A DNA stretch of 63,427 bases from Oscillospiraceae bacterium (GTDB lineage: Bacteria > Bacillota > Clostridia > Oscillospirales > Oscillospiraceae): contig CACWYC010000007.1 of assembly GCA_902765025.1 (NCBI GenBank), positions 1 through 63,427 of the forward strand. The letters are read 5' to 3'. The translations under genes were made by a program, and so were the position numbers. Under the pieces are notes generated by a model. The model was not told where the DNA came from. It did no database searches and saw only the letters and a list, made by a program, of their open reading frames with translations. Shown one piece after another: positions 35,707-43,907 of the stretch. Every line of letters starts with the position of its first letter. Position 1 is the stretch's first letter.

Positions 35707-36897
35707 TCAGTTCTCGGGAGTGACGTACACGCCGTCCTTGATGACCACGGCCATGGGAGCCTTGGACACCTCACCGGTGGCGGCCCAGGTCATGCCCTCG
35801 CCGGTGATGCCGTCCACGGTGATGGTGGGCATCACCTTGATGAGCGCCTCGCAGATCTCAGCGGCGGACATGTCGGGGGTGCAGCCGGCAGCCTCCAGAG
35901 CGGCCTTGACGATGTACACAGCGTCATAGCCGTCGGCGGCGAACTGGTTGGGCACCTCGCCGTAACGCTTCTGGTACTCGGCCACGAAAGCCTGGGTGCG
36001 GGCGTCGTCAGCGTCGGCGGAGAAGGGGGTCAGCAGGTACACACCCTCGGCCAGGGAGGTGTCGAAGTTCTCCAGGGTCAGGATGCCGTCCATGCCGTCC
36101 ACACCGAAGAAGGTGGGGGCGTAGCCCATCTGGTTGGCCTGCTGCAGGATGACAGCGGCGGGCTGGTAGTAGATAGGCAGGAACAGCATGTCAGCGCCGG
36201 CGCTCTGGGCGGCGGTGAGCTGCACGGAGAAGTCGGTAGCGGTGTCAGCGGTGAAGGTGCCCTCGTACTCCAGGGTCAAGCCCTTGGCGGCAAGCTCGGC
36301 CACGAAGGTGTCGCGGATGCCCTGGGAGTAAGCGTCGTCGTTACGATAGATCACGGCCACCTTGGCGCCGGGAAAGTGCTCGGCGATGTAGTCAGCGGAG
36401 CCGGTGCCCTGGTTGGGGTCGGTGAAGCAGACCTGGAAGGCGTTGTCCTTGTCCTTGATCACGTCCACGGAGGAGCCGGAGGGGGTCAGCATAAAGGTGC
36501 GATCCTGGAAAGCCTGGGCGGAAACGGTGATGCCGGAGCCGGAGGTAACGGTGCCCACCATGACCTGCATACCCCAGTCCATCAGGGTGTTGTAGGCGTT
36601 GATGGCCTTGTCGCCGGAGTCAGCCTCGTCGTCCTGGGCCTGGAACTCGAAGTGAATGCCGTCCATGGCGTTGATTTCGTCCACGGCGATGCGTGCGGCG
36701 TTCATCACAGCGGTGCCGTAGATGGCAGCGCCGCCGGTCAGGGGGCCGCTGGAGCCGATCTTAAAGGTGGGGTTACCGTCGTTGTTGGCAGGGGCGGCGG
36801 TCTCGTTGTCGGCGCTGTTGCCGGCGTTGGAGCCGCAGCCCGCCAGCATGCCCACGACCATTACGAGGGCGAGCAAGAGGCAAAGGGTCTTTTTCAT
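35707..36897 (-). CDS. livJ: branched-chain amino acid ABC substrate-binding lipoprotein
   Basis: 396 residues. A signal peptide ends in the lipobox LAGC with Cys21 as the lipid attachment site. A Ser/Asn/Ala-rich linker follows and then a type I periplasmic-binding fold beginning FKIGSSGPLTGGAAIYG. It captures the ligand outside the membrane and delivers it to LivHM. The ligand may be a branched-chain amino acid or another small amino acid or amide. It is first in the operon; ribosome site AAAAGGAG. Confidence 0.93.
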   Translation of the reverse strand: MKKTLCLLLALVMVVGMLAGCGSNAGNSADNETAAPANNDGNPTFKIGSSGPLTGGAAIYGTAVMNAARIAVDEINAMDGIHFEFQAQDDEADSGDKAINAYNTLMDWGMQVMVGTVTSGSGITVSAQAFQDRTFMLTPSGSSVDVIKDKDNAFQVCFTDPNQGTGSADYIAEHFPGAKVAVIYRNDDAYSQGIRDTFVAELAAKGLTLEYEGTFTADTATDFSVQLTAAQSAGADMLFLPIYYQPAAVILQQANQMGYAPTFFGVDGMDGILTLENFDTSLAEGVYLLTPFSADADDARTQAFVAEYQKRYGEVPNQFAADGYDAVYIVKAALEAAGCTPDMSAAEICEALIKVMPTITVDGITGEGMTWAATGEVSKAPMAVVIKDGVYVTPEN

Positions 36898-36944
36898 GTG
36901 TGTGTTCTCCTTTTAAAAATATGGATTTTTACTTTATGCATATA

Positions 36945-36975
36945 AAAACGGCCCTGTCCGATGGGACAAGGCCGG
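36945..36975 (-). terminator. terminator after the small membrane protein gene
   Basis: On the minus strand, GGCC(T)TGTCC pairs with GGACA(G)GGCC around a short loop, followed by TTTTTATATG. It separates the small gene from livJ, whose leader begins here. Confidence 0.75.
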
Positions 36976-36990
36976 ATGCATCAACCGGTA

Positions 36991-37209
36991 TTATCTCACT
37001 CGGAGCTGTGCGGGGGTGACGTTGGCAATCAGGGCTACCAGGCCCAGAATAATGCACAGTCGTACGGCTACGACGTTGCCCAGGAAAAAAATAACGGACA
37101 TCGCCATAGCGATGCCCGCAATCAGCAACACGGCAGAAGTGTGCGCAGCAAAAGTACCGCCACAGCGGTTGGCGGTGGAATTATTCGTTGCAAAAGAATA
37201 ATTACTCAT
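36991..37209 (-). CDS. small two-helix membrane protein, unknown
   Basis: 72 residues from an ATG at 37209 with GAAGGAG eight bases upstream, so translation is well supported. A polar, Asn/Ser-rich N-terminus is followed by two hydrophobic stretches: SAVLLIAGIAMAMSVIFFLG and AVRLCIILGLVALIANV. I do not recognise a family. It lies upstream of livJ in the same direction but has its own terminator. Confidence 0.7.
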   Translation of the reverse strand: MSNYSFATNNSTANRCGGTFAAHTSAVLLIAGIAMAMSVIFFLGNVVAVRLCIILGLVALIANVTPAQLRVR

Positions 37210-37458
37210 TTGGCGCACTCCTTCAAAATTTGTCTGTATGATAGCACGCCGCGCTTTTTGCGTCAATGGGGAATTTTGCGAAATTTACCCACCATAGCTG
37301 TCCAATTTTGTAAAAATTCACAAAGAGCAGATAAAAATACAGATTGGGAGTGGTTTCCAATGGGTTTGCAGCCCGGAAAACCTTGCGAAAAGCCACTTTT
37401 CAAAGCCTATATATAATGGTATACTTGTCATATATTCACAACCAAAGGAGCGTTATCC

Positions 37459-38682
37459 ATGAAGAAGTCTGTTTTGCGTCAATATGCCCGCCTCATCGCC
37501 CGCAGCGGCGTCAATGTGCAGCCGGGCCAGGAGGTTTTCATCATCGCCGAGCTGGACCAGCCGGAGTTTGTGGCCATGGTGGTGGAGGAGTGCTACCGCT
37601 GCAAGGCCAAAAAGGTGGTGGCGGACTGGGATTACCAGCCCCTGCAGAAGCTCCACTACCGCCACGCCAGCCTCACCACCCTGGGCACCGTCACCGATTA
37701 TGAGCTGGCCCGCTGGCAGCACTATGTGGACAACATCCCCTGCCGCATCTATCTGATTTCCGACGATCCCGACGGCCTCAAGGGCATCAACCAGGAGAAG
37801 ATGGCGAAGGCCCAGCAGAAGCGGTATCCCATCATCAAGCCCTTCCGGGACAAGCTGGAGAACCAATACCAGTGGTGCATCGCCGCCGTCCCCGGCAAGG
37901 CCTGGGCCAAGAAGCTGTTCCCGGAGCTGCGGGCCTCCCAGGCCATGGAGAAGCTGTGGCAGGCCATTCTCTCCACCTCCCGGGTGGACGACGATCCCGT
38001 GGCCGCCTGGCAGGCCCACAATGAGGACTTGCGCCGCCGCTGCGAATATCTCAACGGCCTGGGCATAGAGCAGCTCCATTACCACAGCGCCAACGGCACC
38101 GAGTTTACCGTGGGCATGATTCCCGAGGCTCATTTCTGCGGCGGCAGCGAGACCAGCCTCCGGGGCATCGTTTTCAACCCCAACATCCCCACCGAGGAGT
38201 GCTTCATCTCCCCCAAGCGGGGCCAGGCCGAGGGCGTGGTCTACGCCACCAAGCCCCTGTCCTACCAGGGCCAGCTCATCGACGGCTTCTGGATTCGCTT
38301 CCACGAGGGCAAGGCGGTGGAGTGGCACGCCGACAAGAACAACGACCTGCTCACCAAGCTCATCACCATGGACGAGGGCAGCGCCTACCTGGGCGAGTGC
38401 GCCCTGGTGCCCTACGACAGCCCCATCAGCCAGTCCGGCCTGCTGTTCTACAACACCCTCTTTGACGAGAACGCCGCCTGCCACCTGGCCCTGGGCATGG
38501 GCTTTGCCGACACCATCAACGATTTTGAGCATAAGACTCTGGACGAGTGCCGTGCCCTGGGCGTCAACGACTCCATGATTCACGAGGATTTCATGATCGG
38601 CTCCCCGGATATGAACATCGACGCCATCTGCCGGGACGGCAAGACCGTCCCCGTGTTCCGCAATGGCAACTGGGCCTTTTAA
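37459..38682 (+). CDS. M29-family metalloaminopeptidase
   Basis: 407 residues, the usual length of the AmpS/PepS-type M29 peptidases. N-terminal LRQYARLIARSGVNVQPGQEV and the C-terminal EDFMIGSPDMNIDAICRDG match the family; NGTEFTVGM and the Glu/His-rich DEGSAYLGECALVP region hold the expected metal ligands. It releases N-terminal residues from peptides in the cytoplasm, which would feed amino acid fermentation. AAAGGAG precedes the start. The PHP phosphatase gene follows after 19 bases and is probably cotranscribed. Confidence 0.92.
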   Translation: MKKSVLRQYARLIARSGVNVQPGQEVFIIAELDQPEFVAMVVEECYRCKAKKVVADWDYQPLQKLHYRHASLTTLGTVTDYELARWQHYVDNIPCRIYLISDDPDGLKGINQEKMAKAQQKRYPIIKPFRDKLENQYQWCIAAVPGKAWAKKLFPELRASQAMEKLWQAILSTSRVDDDPVAAWQAHNEDLRRRCEYLNGLGIEQLHYHSANGTEFTVGMIPEAHFCGGSETSLRGIVFNPNIPTEECFISPKRGQAEGVVYATKPLSYQGQLIDGFWIRFHEGKAVEWHADKNNDLLTKLITMDEGSAYLGECALVPYDSPISQSGLLFYNTLFDENAACHLALGMGFADTINDFEHKTLDECRALGVNDSMIHEDFMIGSPDMNIDAICRDGKTVPVFRNGNWAF

Positions 38683-38701
38683 GGCACCATAGGAGAGAAC
38701 C

Positions 38702-39403
38702 ATGGTAGATTTCCACACCCACATTCTCCCCGGCATGGATGACGGCGCCGCCACCGTGGCGGACAGCCTGGCCATGCTGGAGCGGCTCCGGGACCAGGGA
38801 GTGGACACGGTGTGCCTCACCTCCCACTTTCTGAAAGAAGAGCCCTCGGTGGAGGACTTTTTGCGCCGCCGTGCCGCCGCATGGGACGCCCTCCGCGCCG
38901 CCCTGCCGGAAAAGCACCCCCGGCTGCTGCTGGGGGCGGAGGTGCAGTACCGCCCCGGCCTGGATGAAATGCCGGGCCTCCATCAGTTGTGCCTGCAGCA
39001 CACCAACGTACTGCTGCTGGAGATGCTGTTCCATCCCTGGCGCCGGGAGGAAATCGACACCGTCTTCCGCCTGGCGGAGGGCGGGGAGTATACGGTGATG
39101 CTGGCCCACGTGGAGCGATATATGCCCCTGCAACGGCCCTCGGTGTGGCAGCAGCTTGCCGACAGGGGCGTCATCTTCCAGTCCAACGCGGAGATTTTCC
39201 TCCTGCCCGCTATGCGCGGCGTGGCCCTCACCATGCTCCGCAGCGGCTACATCCACGTCCTGGGCACCGATACCCACAATCTCCGCCTTCGGGCCCCCCG
39301 GATGGACGCGGCCCTGGACCTGATTGCCCGGGAAATGGGCGACGGCGCCCGCCGCGCCATGCGCCAGCGCAGCGACGACTACCTGGCCATGTGGACGATT
39401 TAA
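38702..39403 (+). CDS. CpsB/YwqE-type PHP tyrosine phosphatase-like protein
   Basis: 233 residues with the PHP N-terminal metal motif VDFHTHILPGMDDGA, a later HPWRREEIDT and a C-terminal GTDTHNLRLR. This matches the metal-dependent tyrosine phosphatases that control capsule assembly kinases in Firmicutes. No capsule genes are near it, so the substrate is open. It probably shares a transcript with the M29 peptidase. A terminator usable from both directions follows. Confidence 0.85.
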   Translation: MVDFHTHILPGMDDGAATVADSLAMLERLRDQGVDTVCLTSHFLKEEPSVEDFLRRRAAAWDALRAALPEKHPRLLLGAEVQYRPGLDEMPGLHQLCLQHTNVLLLEMLFHPWRREEIDTVFRLAEGGEYTVMLAHVERYMPLQRPSVWQQLADRGVIFQSNAEIFLLPAMRGVALTMLRSGYIHVLGTDTHNLRLRAPRMDAALDLIAREMGDGARRAMRQRSDDYLAMWTI

Positions 39404-39423
39404 TGGTATATTATTGTAAAAAA

Positions 39424-39454
39424 CGGCTGACGCAACGCGCCAGCCGCCTTTTTT
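39424..39454. terminator. bidirectional terminator
   Basis: CGGCTG (39424-39429) pairs with CAGCCG (39441-39446), flanked by A6 and T6 runs, between the convergent PHP and ogt-like genes. Confidence 0.85.
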
Positions 39455-39466
39455 ATGCCAAAACAA

Positions 39467-39970
39467 TCACCGTGGCAAAGCGCCCTCCAACTGTAACAGC
39501 GCCGTTTTTCGTTCCAGTCCCCCGGCGTAGCCCGTCAGCCTGCCGCCTGCGCCCAGTACCCGATGGCAGGGAATAATAAGGGAGATGGGGTTGCGTCCCA
39601 CCGCGCCGCCCACCGCCCGGGCCGACACACTGCGGCCCAGCCTATGGGCAAGAGCGGCGGCAATTTCGCCGTAGGTGCGGGTCTCCCCGTAGGGGATGGT
39701 CAGCAGCACATCCCACACCGCTCTCTGAAAGTCCGTGCCCTCCGGTGCCAGAGCAGGGCGGCCCTCCGGGACAGCACCGCCGAAATACCGCTCCAGCAAC
39801 GCCTCCGTCTCCCGGAACACCGAGCACTCACCGGCCACGGCAGCGGGGGAGAGACCCGCCCCAAAGTGGGCCTGGCCCACAAACCAAAGCCCCGTCAAAG
39901 CCTCCCCGTCGCTGCTCATCAGTACAGGCCCCAACGGCGTCCCGGTCTCAAACGTCCATCTGTTCTGCAT
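39467..39970 (-). CDS. ogt: O6-alkylguanine-DNA alkyltransferase
   Basis: 167 residues. The active-site motif IIPCHRV contains the acceptor Cys135. The preceding RAVGGAVGRNP and following GYAGGLERKTALLQLE are typical. The protein removes alkyl groups from DNA guanine or thymine by transferring them to itself. The ATG at 39970 has AAGGA about 11 bases upstream; the longer frame to 40054 lacks one. Confidence 0.94.
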   Translation of the reverse strand: MQNRWTFETGTPLGPVLMSSDGEALTGLWFVGQAHFGAGLSPAAVAGECSVFRETEALLERYFGGAVPEGRPALAPEGTDFQRAVWDVLLTIPYGETRTYGEIAAALAHRLGRSVSARAVGGAVGRNPISLIIPCHRVLGAGGRLTGYAGGLERKTALLQLEGALPR

Positions 39971-40040
39971 GGTGCCACATGTCCTTCCGTCAATAGTTAC
40001 CGCTATTATATGCCAAATTAACCCATCCCGCAACACAGAA

Positions 40041-40075
40041 CCGCCCCCTGCCAAACAGCAAGGGGCGGCATTTTT
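40041..40075 (+). terminator. terminator-like hairpin beside the island
   Basis: CCGCCCC (40041-40047) pairs with GGGGCGG (40062-40068), with an inner TGC/GCA stem, then TTTTT at 40071-40075. It points rightward although no plus-strand gene precedes it. The remaining 365-base gap holds only the island end and its internal repeat. Confidence 0.6.
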
Positions 40076-40087
40076 ATGCAGAAGCGA

Positions 40088-40102
40088 TTATTCCCACTCG
40101 AT
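40088..40102 (-). repeat. distal att-like copy of the guaA tail
   Basis: Matches 42152-42166 at 13 of 15 positions and preserves codons for IEWE-stop on the minus strand. Likely far boundary of the island. Confidence 0.55.
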
Positions 40103-40199
40103 AAAACTTAACTGATTTTGCTTAGGAAATATTGTCCGTCCTGTTTGTGGTTCCTTCGATTATTTGATGTATCCATATTATCCAGCCTATCATCCTTTC

Positions 40200-40229
40200 T
40201 GTTATCATTTTGTTATCAGCGTTGATAAC
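40200..40229. repeat. island-internal 30-base repeat, left copy
   Basis: Contains GTTATCA twice in direct orientation and once inverted (GTTATCA-GCG-TTGATAAC). Matches the right copy at 25 of 30 positions. Could be recombinase arm sites or operators. Confidence 0.6.
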
Positions 40230-40335
40230 AGTGGACGGGGTCTGATGCGGATAATCACAAACCTATTATACTTGCTTGAACGCTGTTATTCAAGATTAAT
40301 GTGCTTGTTGTCATTCCGGAAAGAAATCCATTTAT

Positions 40336-41724
40336 TTATTGAATCCTGTGCAGGATGGAGGTGTATTTCCGTTTTTGTATTGCCTTGCTGATTGGATAAA
40401 ACAGGATACCGGCTGCAACTCCAATGATCCACACATATTTCCAACTGATAAGAAATCCAACCAGAAGGATGGCGGCGATGGTTATCGCCCAGTATATGAA
40501 GTGGAATCTCACTGTCGATTTATTCAGCTCACCAACAACATCTGATTCGTTCGATGCATGCGGTGCATTCTCGATAAACTCCGCTGCCCCGACAGCACCT
40601 GAACAGGAACGAAAATCTGTACTGCACACCTCTGCGGCTTTCGCGTAGGCGGAGTTGCGCAGAATCTCCTGTACAGACGCCCGGATCCCGTCAATGGAAT
40701 CGTCATTTAAAGCCGTACCGGCACCAATTTCCATTACCCTTCTCGCTACTGCTTTCTGCTCGCTTGTCTGGGGATAGAGCACCATCGGCGCAGCCATATA
40801 GAGACTTTCGGAAACGCTGTTCATGCCACAGTGTGTTATAAAAACGTCCGCTTTGGAAAGAATATCGAGCTGATCCACGTAGGGATACACTTGGATGCCG
40901 TCATGCAGCACTCCCAATGACGCGCGGTTTACCGCATTTCCGCACGAAATGACGACGTCAACCTTCTGATCCTGCAACGCCGCTATGCATTTTGTGTAGA
41001 AATCGGGTCTGTCATTGATGACGGTCCCCAGAGAAATATAAACAAGCGGGCGGTCCTTCGCTTTTTCCGGAACGGCATCTGAGAAAACAGAAGGTCCTAC
41101 AAATGCGTAGTGATCCGAAAAGCTCTCTGCATAGGGCTGAAAACGCCGCGAAGTATAGACGATGCTATCTGTCTGATTGTCGCTCTGTACCAGAGACAAA
41201 GCCCCCTTCACACGATAGCCGTATGGTTCGAGCTTTTTCAACTCCTTAGAGATCCTCGGCAACCCGAAGATCATATCTGCCAGTTCCTTAGGTGTGTTCT
41301 TCATATACTGGGATGACAATTGATTAAAAGCAAATGTGCTGGTAGAAACAACCATCGGCACATGGTGTTTCCATGCGTTTAATTTTCCCCAGAAGCAAAC
41401 GGAATCCGTATATACGACGTCAGGCCGGAAGGTCTTGAACTCTTCGTCGAGAAAGCTGTCCATGCTGAGCGTGATCCGAATGTCCTGAATCGTCATCTCT
41501 GTAGTGGAAACATTCTTCAGTCCGGCTTCTTCCCGCTTCGTGAGTTTCGGCAGAAAAGCGTCGCAGGAGATAAATTCTGCGCCTGTTGCATTGATCTTCT
41601 CTTCAAATTCGTTGAACGAATAGAATCGTACTGTATTCCCCCTTTTCACCAGTTCCGCTGCAACCGGGAGCATGGGATTTGTATGACCGTGCGCAGGAAT
41701 ACAGAAAAAGGCAACCTTTTTCAT
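40336..41724 (-). CDS. MGT-type glycosyltransferase with C-terminal membrane helices
   Basis: 462 residues. The N-terminal acceptor domain begins VAFFCIPAHGHTNPMLPVA. The C-terminal donor domain has PLVYISLGTV and the UDP-sugar motif THCGMNSVSESLYMAAPM, as in YjiC and macrolide glycosyltransferases (GT1). An unusual extension (about 390-462) adds two hydrophobic helices, FIYWAITIAAILLVGFLISW and VWIIGVAAGILFYPI, which would anchor the enzyme in the membrane. Relatives glucosylate macrolides, flavonoids or lipids; anchoring favours a lipid or membrane-soluble acceptor, but this is inference. Codon use is more A+T-rich than its neighbours, indicating transfer. Translation is coupled to the upstream AbrB gene by a four-base overlap. 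Confidence 0.85.
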   Translation of the reverse strand: MKKVAFFCIPAHGHTNPMLPVAAELVKRGNTVRFYSFNEFEEKINATGAEFISCDAFLPKLTKREEAGLKNVSTTEMTIQDIRITLSMDSFLDEEFKTFRPDVVYTDSVCFWGKLNAWKHHVPMVVSTSTFAFNQLSSQYMKNTPKELADMIFGLPRISKELKKLEPYGYRVKGALSLVQSDNQTDSIVYTSRRFQPYAESFSDHYAFVGPSVFSDAVPEKAKDRPLVYISLGTVINDRPDFYTKCIAALQDQKVDVVISCGNAVNRASLGVLHDGIQVYPYVDQLDILSKADVFITHCGMNSVSESLYMAAPMVLYPQTSEQKAVARRVMEIGAGTALNDDSIDGIRASVQEILRNSAYAKAAEVCSTDFRSCSGAVGAAEFIENAPHASNESDVVGELNKSTVRFHFIYWAITIAAILLVGFLISWKYVWIIGVAAGILFYPISKAIQKRKYTSILHRIQ

Positions 41725-41939
41725 ACCTTATCACCCTCCTGATCCTGAAAAACTATCTTAAACCATTCTGCAAAGGTTTGCTTCGGAGGGATGGCAATCC
41801 CCCTCGTCTCATCGCCCAAAAGCAGCAGCGTATCTCCAGGCTTGATTCCAAAAATATCACGAGCCTGTTTCGGGATTACGATTTGTCCTTTTTCTCCGAC
41901 GGTGGCCGTCCATGCATATTTTCCTTCAGGTGCTTTCAT
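41721..41939 (-). CDS. AbrB/SpoVT-type DNA-binding regulator
   Basis: 72 residues. WTATVGEKGQIVIPKQARD and IFGIKPGDTLLLLGDE form the swapped-hairpin AbrB domain. The short C-terminal tail is not a known partner domain. I take the ATG at 41939 with GGAGG seven bases upstream rather than 41972. It overlaps the glycosyltransferase by four bases, so it is probably a local regulator of that gene; dyad repeats at the island ends (40200-40229, 42041-42070) are candidate binding sites. It is not next to mazF, so an antitoxin role is unsupported. Confidence 0.85.
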   Translation of the reverse strand: MKAPEGKYAWTATVGEKGQIVIPKQARDIFGIKPGDTLLLLGDETRGIAIPPKQTFAEWFKIVFQDQEGDKV

Positions 41940-42040
41940 TATACCGCCTCCAAAGTATGATTTGTATAACATATTATACCGTATGAATTCGAATATGTCA
42001 AGGAATAATGGGCGGCGAAAATTGCTTTCAGCTACCGTAA

Positions 42041-42070
42041 TGTTATCATTTCGTTATCAATATTGATACC
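42041..42070. repeat. island-internal 30-base repeat, right copy
   Basis: Counterpart of 40200-40229 (25 of 30 identical, same orientation), about 100 bases upstream of the AbrB start and just inside the guaA end. Confidence 0.6.
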
Positions 42071-42106
42071 AAAAACAGCAGGCATTCCGTAGAATGCCTG
42101 CTGTTT
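42071..42106 (-). terminator. terminator downstream of guaA
   Basis: A perfect 15-bp stem (42073-42087 with 42092-42106). On the minus strand it is followed by TT, extending the TTT at the end of the stem, so it can end xpt-guaA transcripts before the island genes. Confidence 0.85.
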
Positions 42107-42151
42107 CAAGCTATTCAGGATAACGCAGCACATTTCAAGATAAAATGTGCT

Positions 42152-43126
42152 TTACTCCCACTCAATGGTGGCCGGCGCCTTCGGCGTCAAATCATACAGC
42201 ACACGGTTCACGCCCTTCACCTCGGAGGTGATGCGGGCCGTGATGTGGTGCAGCAGGGAATAGGGGATCTCCTCGATGGTGGCGGAGGTGGCGTCCACGG
42301 AGTTCACCGCACGGATGACCACGGGCCATGCGTCGGTGCGCTTGCCGTCGCAGATGCCGGTGGAGGTGAAGTCGGGCACGATGGTGAAATACTGCCACAC
42401 CTTGCCCTGCAATCCGTTCTTGGCAAACTCCTCCCGCAGAATGGCGTCGGACTCCCGCACGGCCTCCAGCCGGTCACGGGTGATGGCACCCACGCAGCGC
42501 ACGCCCAGGCCGGGGCCGGGGAAGGGCTGGCGGTACACCATGCTCTCGGGCAGACCCAGGGCCAGGCCCACCTGGCGCACCTCGTCCTTGTAGAGGTACT
42601 TCACCGGCTCCACCAGCTCAAACTGCAAGTCCTCCGGCAGGCCGCCCACGTTGTGGTGGCTCTTCAGACCCACGGATTCCAGAATGTCGGGGTAAATGGT
42701 GCCCTGGGCCAGGAAGGCGATGCCATGGAGCTTCTTGGCCTCCTCGGCAAACACGTCGATGAACTCCTTGCCGATGATCTTCCGCTTGCGCTCGGGGTCG
42801 GCCACCCCGGCCAGCTTATCCAGGAAGCGGTCCACCGCGTCCACGTAGATGAGCTCGGCGCCCATCTCGTTGCGGAACACCTGCACCACCTGCTCAGGCT
42901 CGCCCTTGCGCAGCAGGCCGTGGTTCACGTGGACGCAGACAAGCTGCTTGCCGATGGCGCGGATCAGCAGAGCCGCTACCACGCTGGAGTCCACGCCGCC
43001 GCTGAGGGCCAGCAGCACCTTCTTGTCGCCCACCTGGGCGCGGATGGCGCTGATCTGCTCTGCGATAAACGCCTCGGCCAGCGCGGGGGTGTTGATGCGT
43101 GCCATAGATTCGGGTCTTTTATCCAT
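42152..43126 (-). CDS. guaA: GMP synthase ATP-pyrophosphatase subunit, no amidotransferase domain
   Basis: 324 residues: the PP-loop domain (LALSGGVDSSV, residues 39-49; HVNHGLLRKGE) and dimerisation domain (RQPFPGPGLGVRC; C-terminal APATIEWE). The usual N-terminal class I glutamine amidotransferase of about 190 residues is absent, and xpt lies directly upstream, so it is not hidden in another frame. The enzyme adenylates XMP and aminates it to GMP. Either a separate amidotransferase subunit exists elsewhere or free ammonia is used. I chose the ATG at 43126, nine bases after a GGAGG inside the xpt end. The 3' end is the apparent insertion site of an island. Confidence 0.9.
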   Translation of the reverse strand: MDKRPESMARINTPALAEAFIAEQISAIRAQVGDKKVLLALSGGVDSSVVAALLIRAIGKQLVCVHVNHGLLRKGEPEQVVQVFRNEMGAELIYVDAVDRFLDKLAGVADPERKRKIIGKEFIDVFAEEAKKLHGIAFLAQGTIYPDILESVGLKSHHNVGGLPEDLQFELVEPVKYLYKDEVRQVGLALGLPESMVYRQPFPGPGLGVRCVGAITRDRLEAVRESDAILREEFAKNGLQGKVWQYFTIVPDFTSTGICDGKRTDAWPVVIRAVNSVDATSATIEEIPYSLLHHITARITSEVKGVNRVLYDLTPKAPATIEWE

Positions 43127-43127
43127 T

Positions 43128-43709
43128 TCAGTCATCCTCCCTGAAAGTAATTCCGTTTTCATCGGCCTTCTCGATGACGGCCAGGGCGTGATAGGGCACG
43201 TTCTCCATGGCGCGGAACTTGTCGCCGCCGCCCTGGAAGCCCTTCTCCACCGCCACGCCGATGCCCACCAGCTCGGCCCCGGCGGCGTTGACGATGTCCA
43301 CCAGGCCCTGCATGGCGTAGCCGTTGGCCATAAAGTCGTCGATGATCAGCACCTTGTCCTCCGGGCCCAGCCACTCCTGACTCACCAGCAGCGTCACCTT
43401 TTTCTTATAGGTATAGGAGAACACCTCGCTCTGGTACAGACCGCTCTCTATGTTGTCGCTCTTGGCCTTCTTGGCGAACAGCATAGGCACGCCGTAGTGC
43501 TGGGCGCACACGGTGGCCAGGGCGATGCCGCTGGCCTCGGCGGTCAGCACCCGGGTAATGCGCTTGGTGTCGAAATACTTGGCAAATTCCTCGGCAATGT
43601 CGTCCATCAGCCGGGTATCCACCAGATGGTTGAGAAACCCGTCCACCTTGACGATGTTGCCGGGCAGCACCTTGCCCTCCCGGGCGATGCGCTCTTTCAG
43701 CTTCTGCAT
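43128..43709 (-). CDS. xpt: xanthine phosphoribosyltransferase
   Basis: 193 residues. The PRPP-binding motif is VLIIDDFMANGYAM near residue 123, and the segments LTAEASGIALA and FAKKAKSDNIE are typical of Xpt. It salvages xanthine to XMP, which is the substrate of the GMP synthase encoded one base downstream, so the pair forms a short xanthine-to-GMP route. No purine riboswitch was recognised upstream. Confidence 0.96.
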   Translation of the reverse strand: MQKLKERIAREGKVLPGNIVKVDGFLNHLVDTRLMDDIAEEFAKYFDTKRITRVLTAEASGIALATVCAQHYGVPMLFAKKAKSDNIESGLYQSEVFSYTYKKKVTLLVSQEWLGPEDKVLIIDDFMANGYAMQGLVDIVNAAGAELVGIGVAVEKGFQGGGDKFRAMENVPYHALAVIEKADENGITFREDD

Positions 43710-43907
43710 AGTGAAATGTCTCCTTTTATTTTGTTGTAATTTTTAAGCTATATCATGCACTATCAGCCGTGGAAATGCAACGGAAAAAACGGACAAGTTT
43801 GCTAAATTTCGATGGTTTTTATTGTCATTTCTTCCAAAGGGATAAATGTGGCTGAACGCTGCCATGAGAGCAGCAAAGCAGAGGAGGCAATGCCCCCTCT
43901 GCTTTCG

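Larger units (their letters stand above)
40088..42166. mobile_element. small genomic island at the guaA 3' end
   Basis: The terminal guaA codons (42152-42166) are nearly repeated at 40088-40102 (13 of 15 identical). The distal copy still reads ...SFIEWE-stop on the minus strand, like a gene tail. Just inside each end is a directly repeated 30-base element (40200-40229 and 42041-42070, 25 of 30 identical) with dyad symmetry. The enclosed A+T-richer DNA carries a glycosyltransferase and an AbrB-type regulator but no integrase. The guaA tail is a known integration site for islands; that this is one is inferred. Confidence 0.6.

Noticed and set aside
43710..43907. Purine riboswitch upstream of xpt
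   Set aside because: The conserved loop and junction bases of the purine aptamer could not be found on the minus strand.
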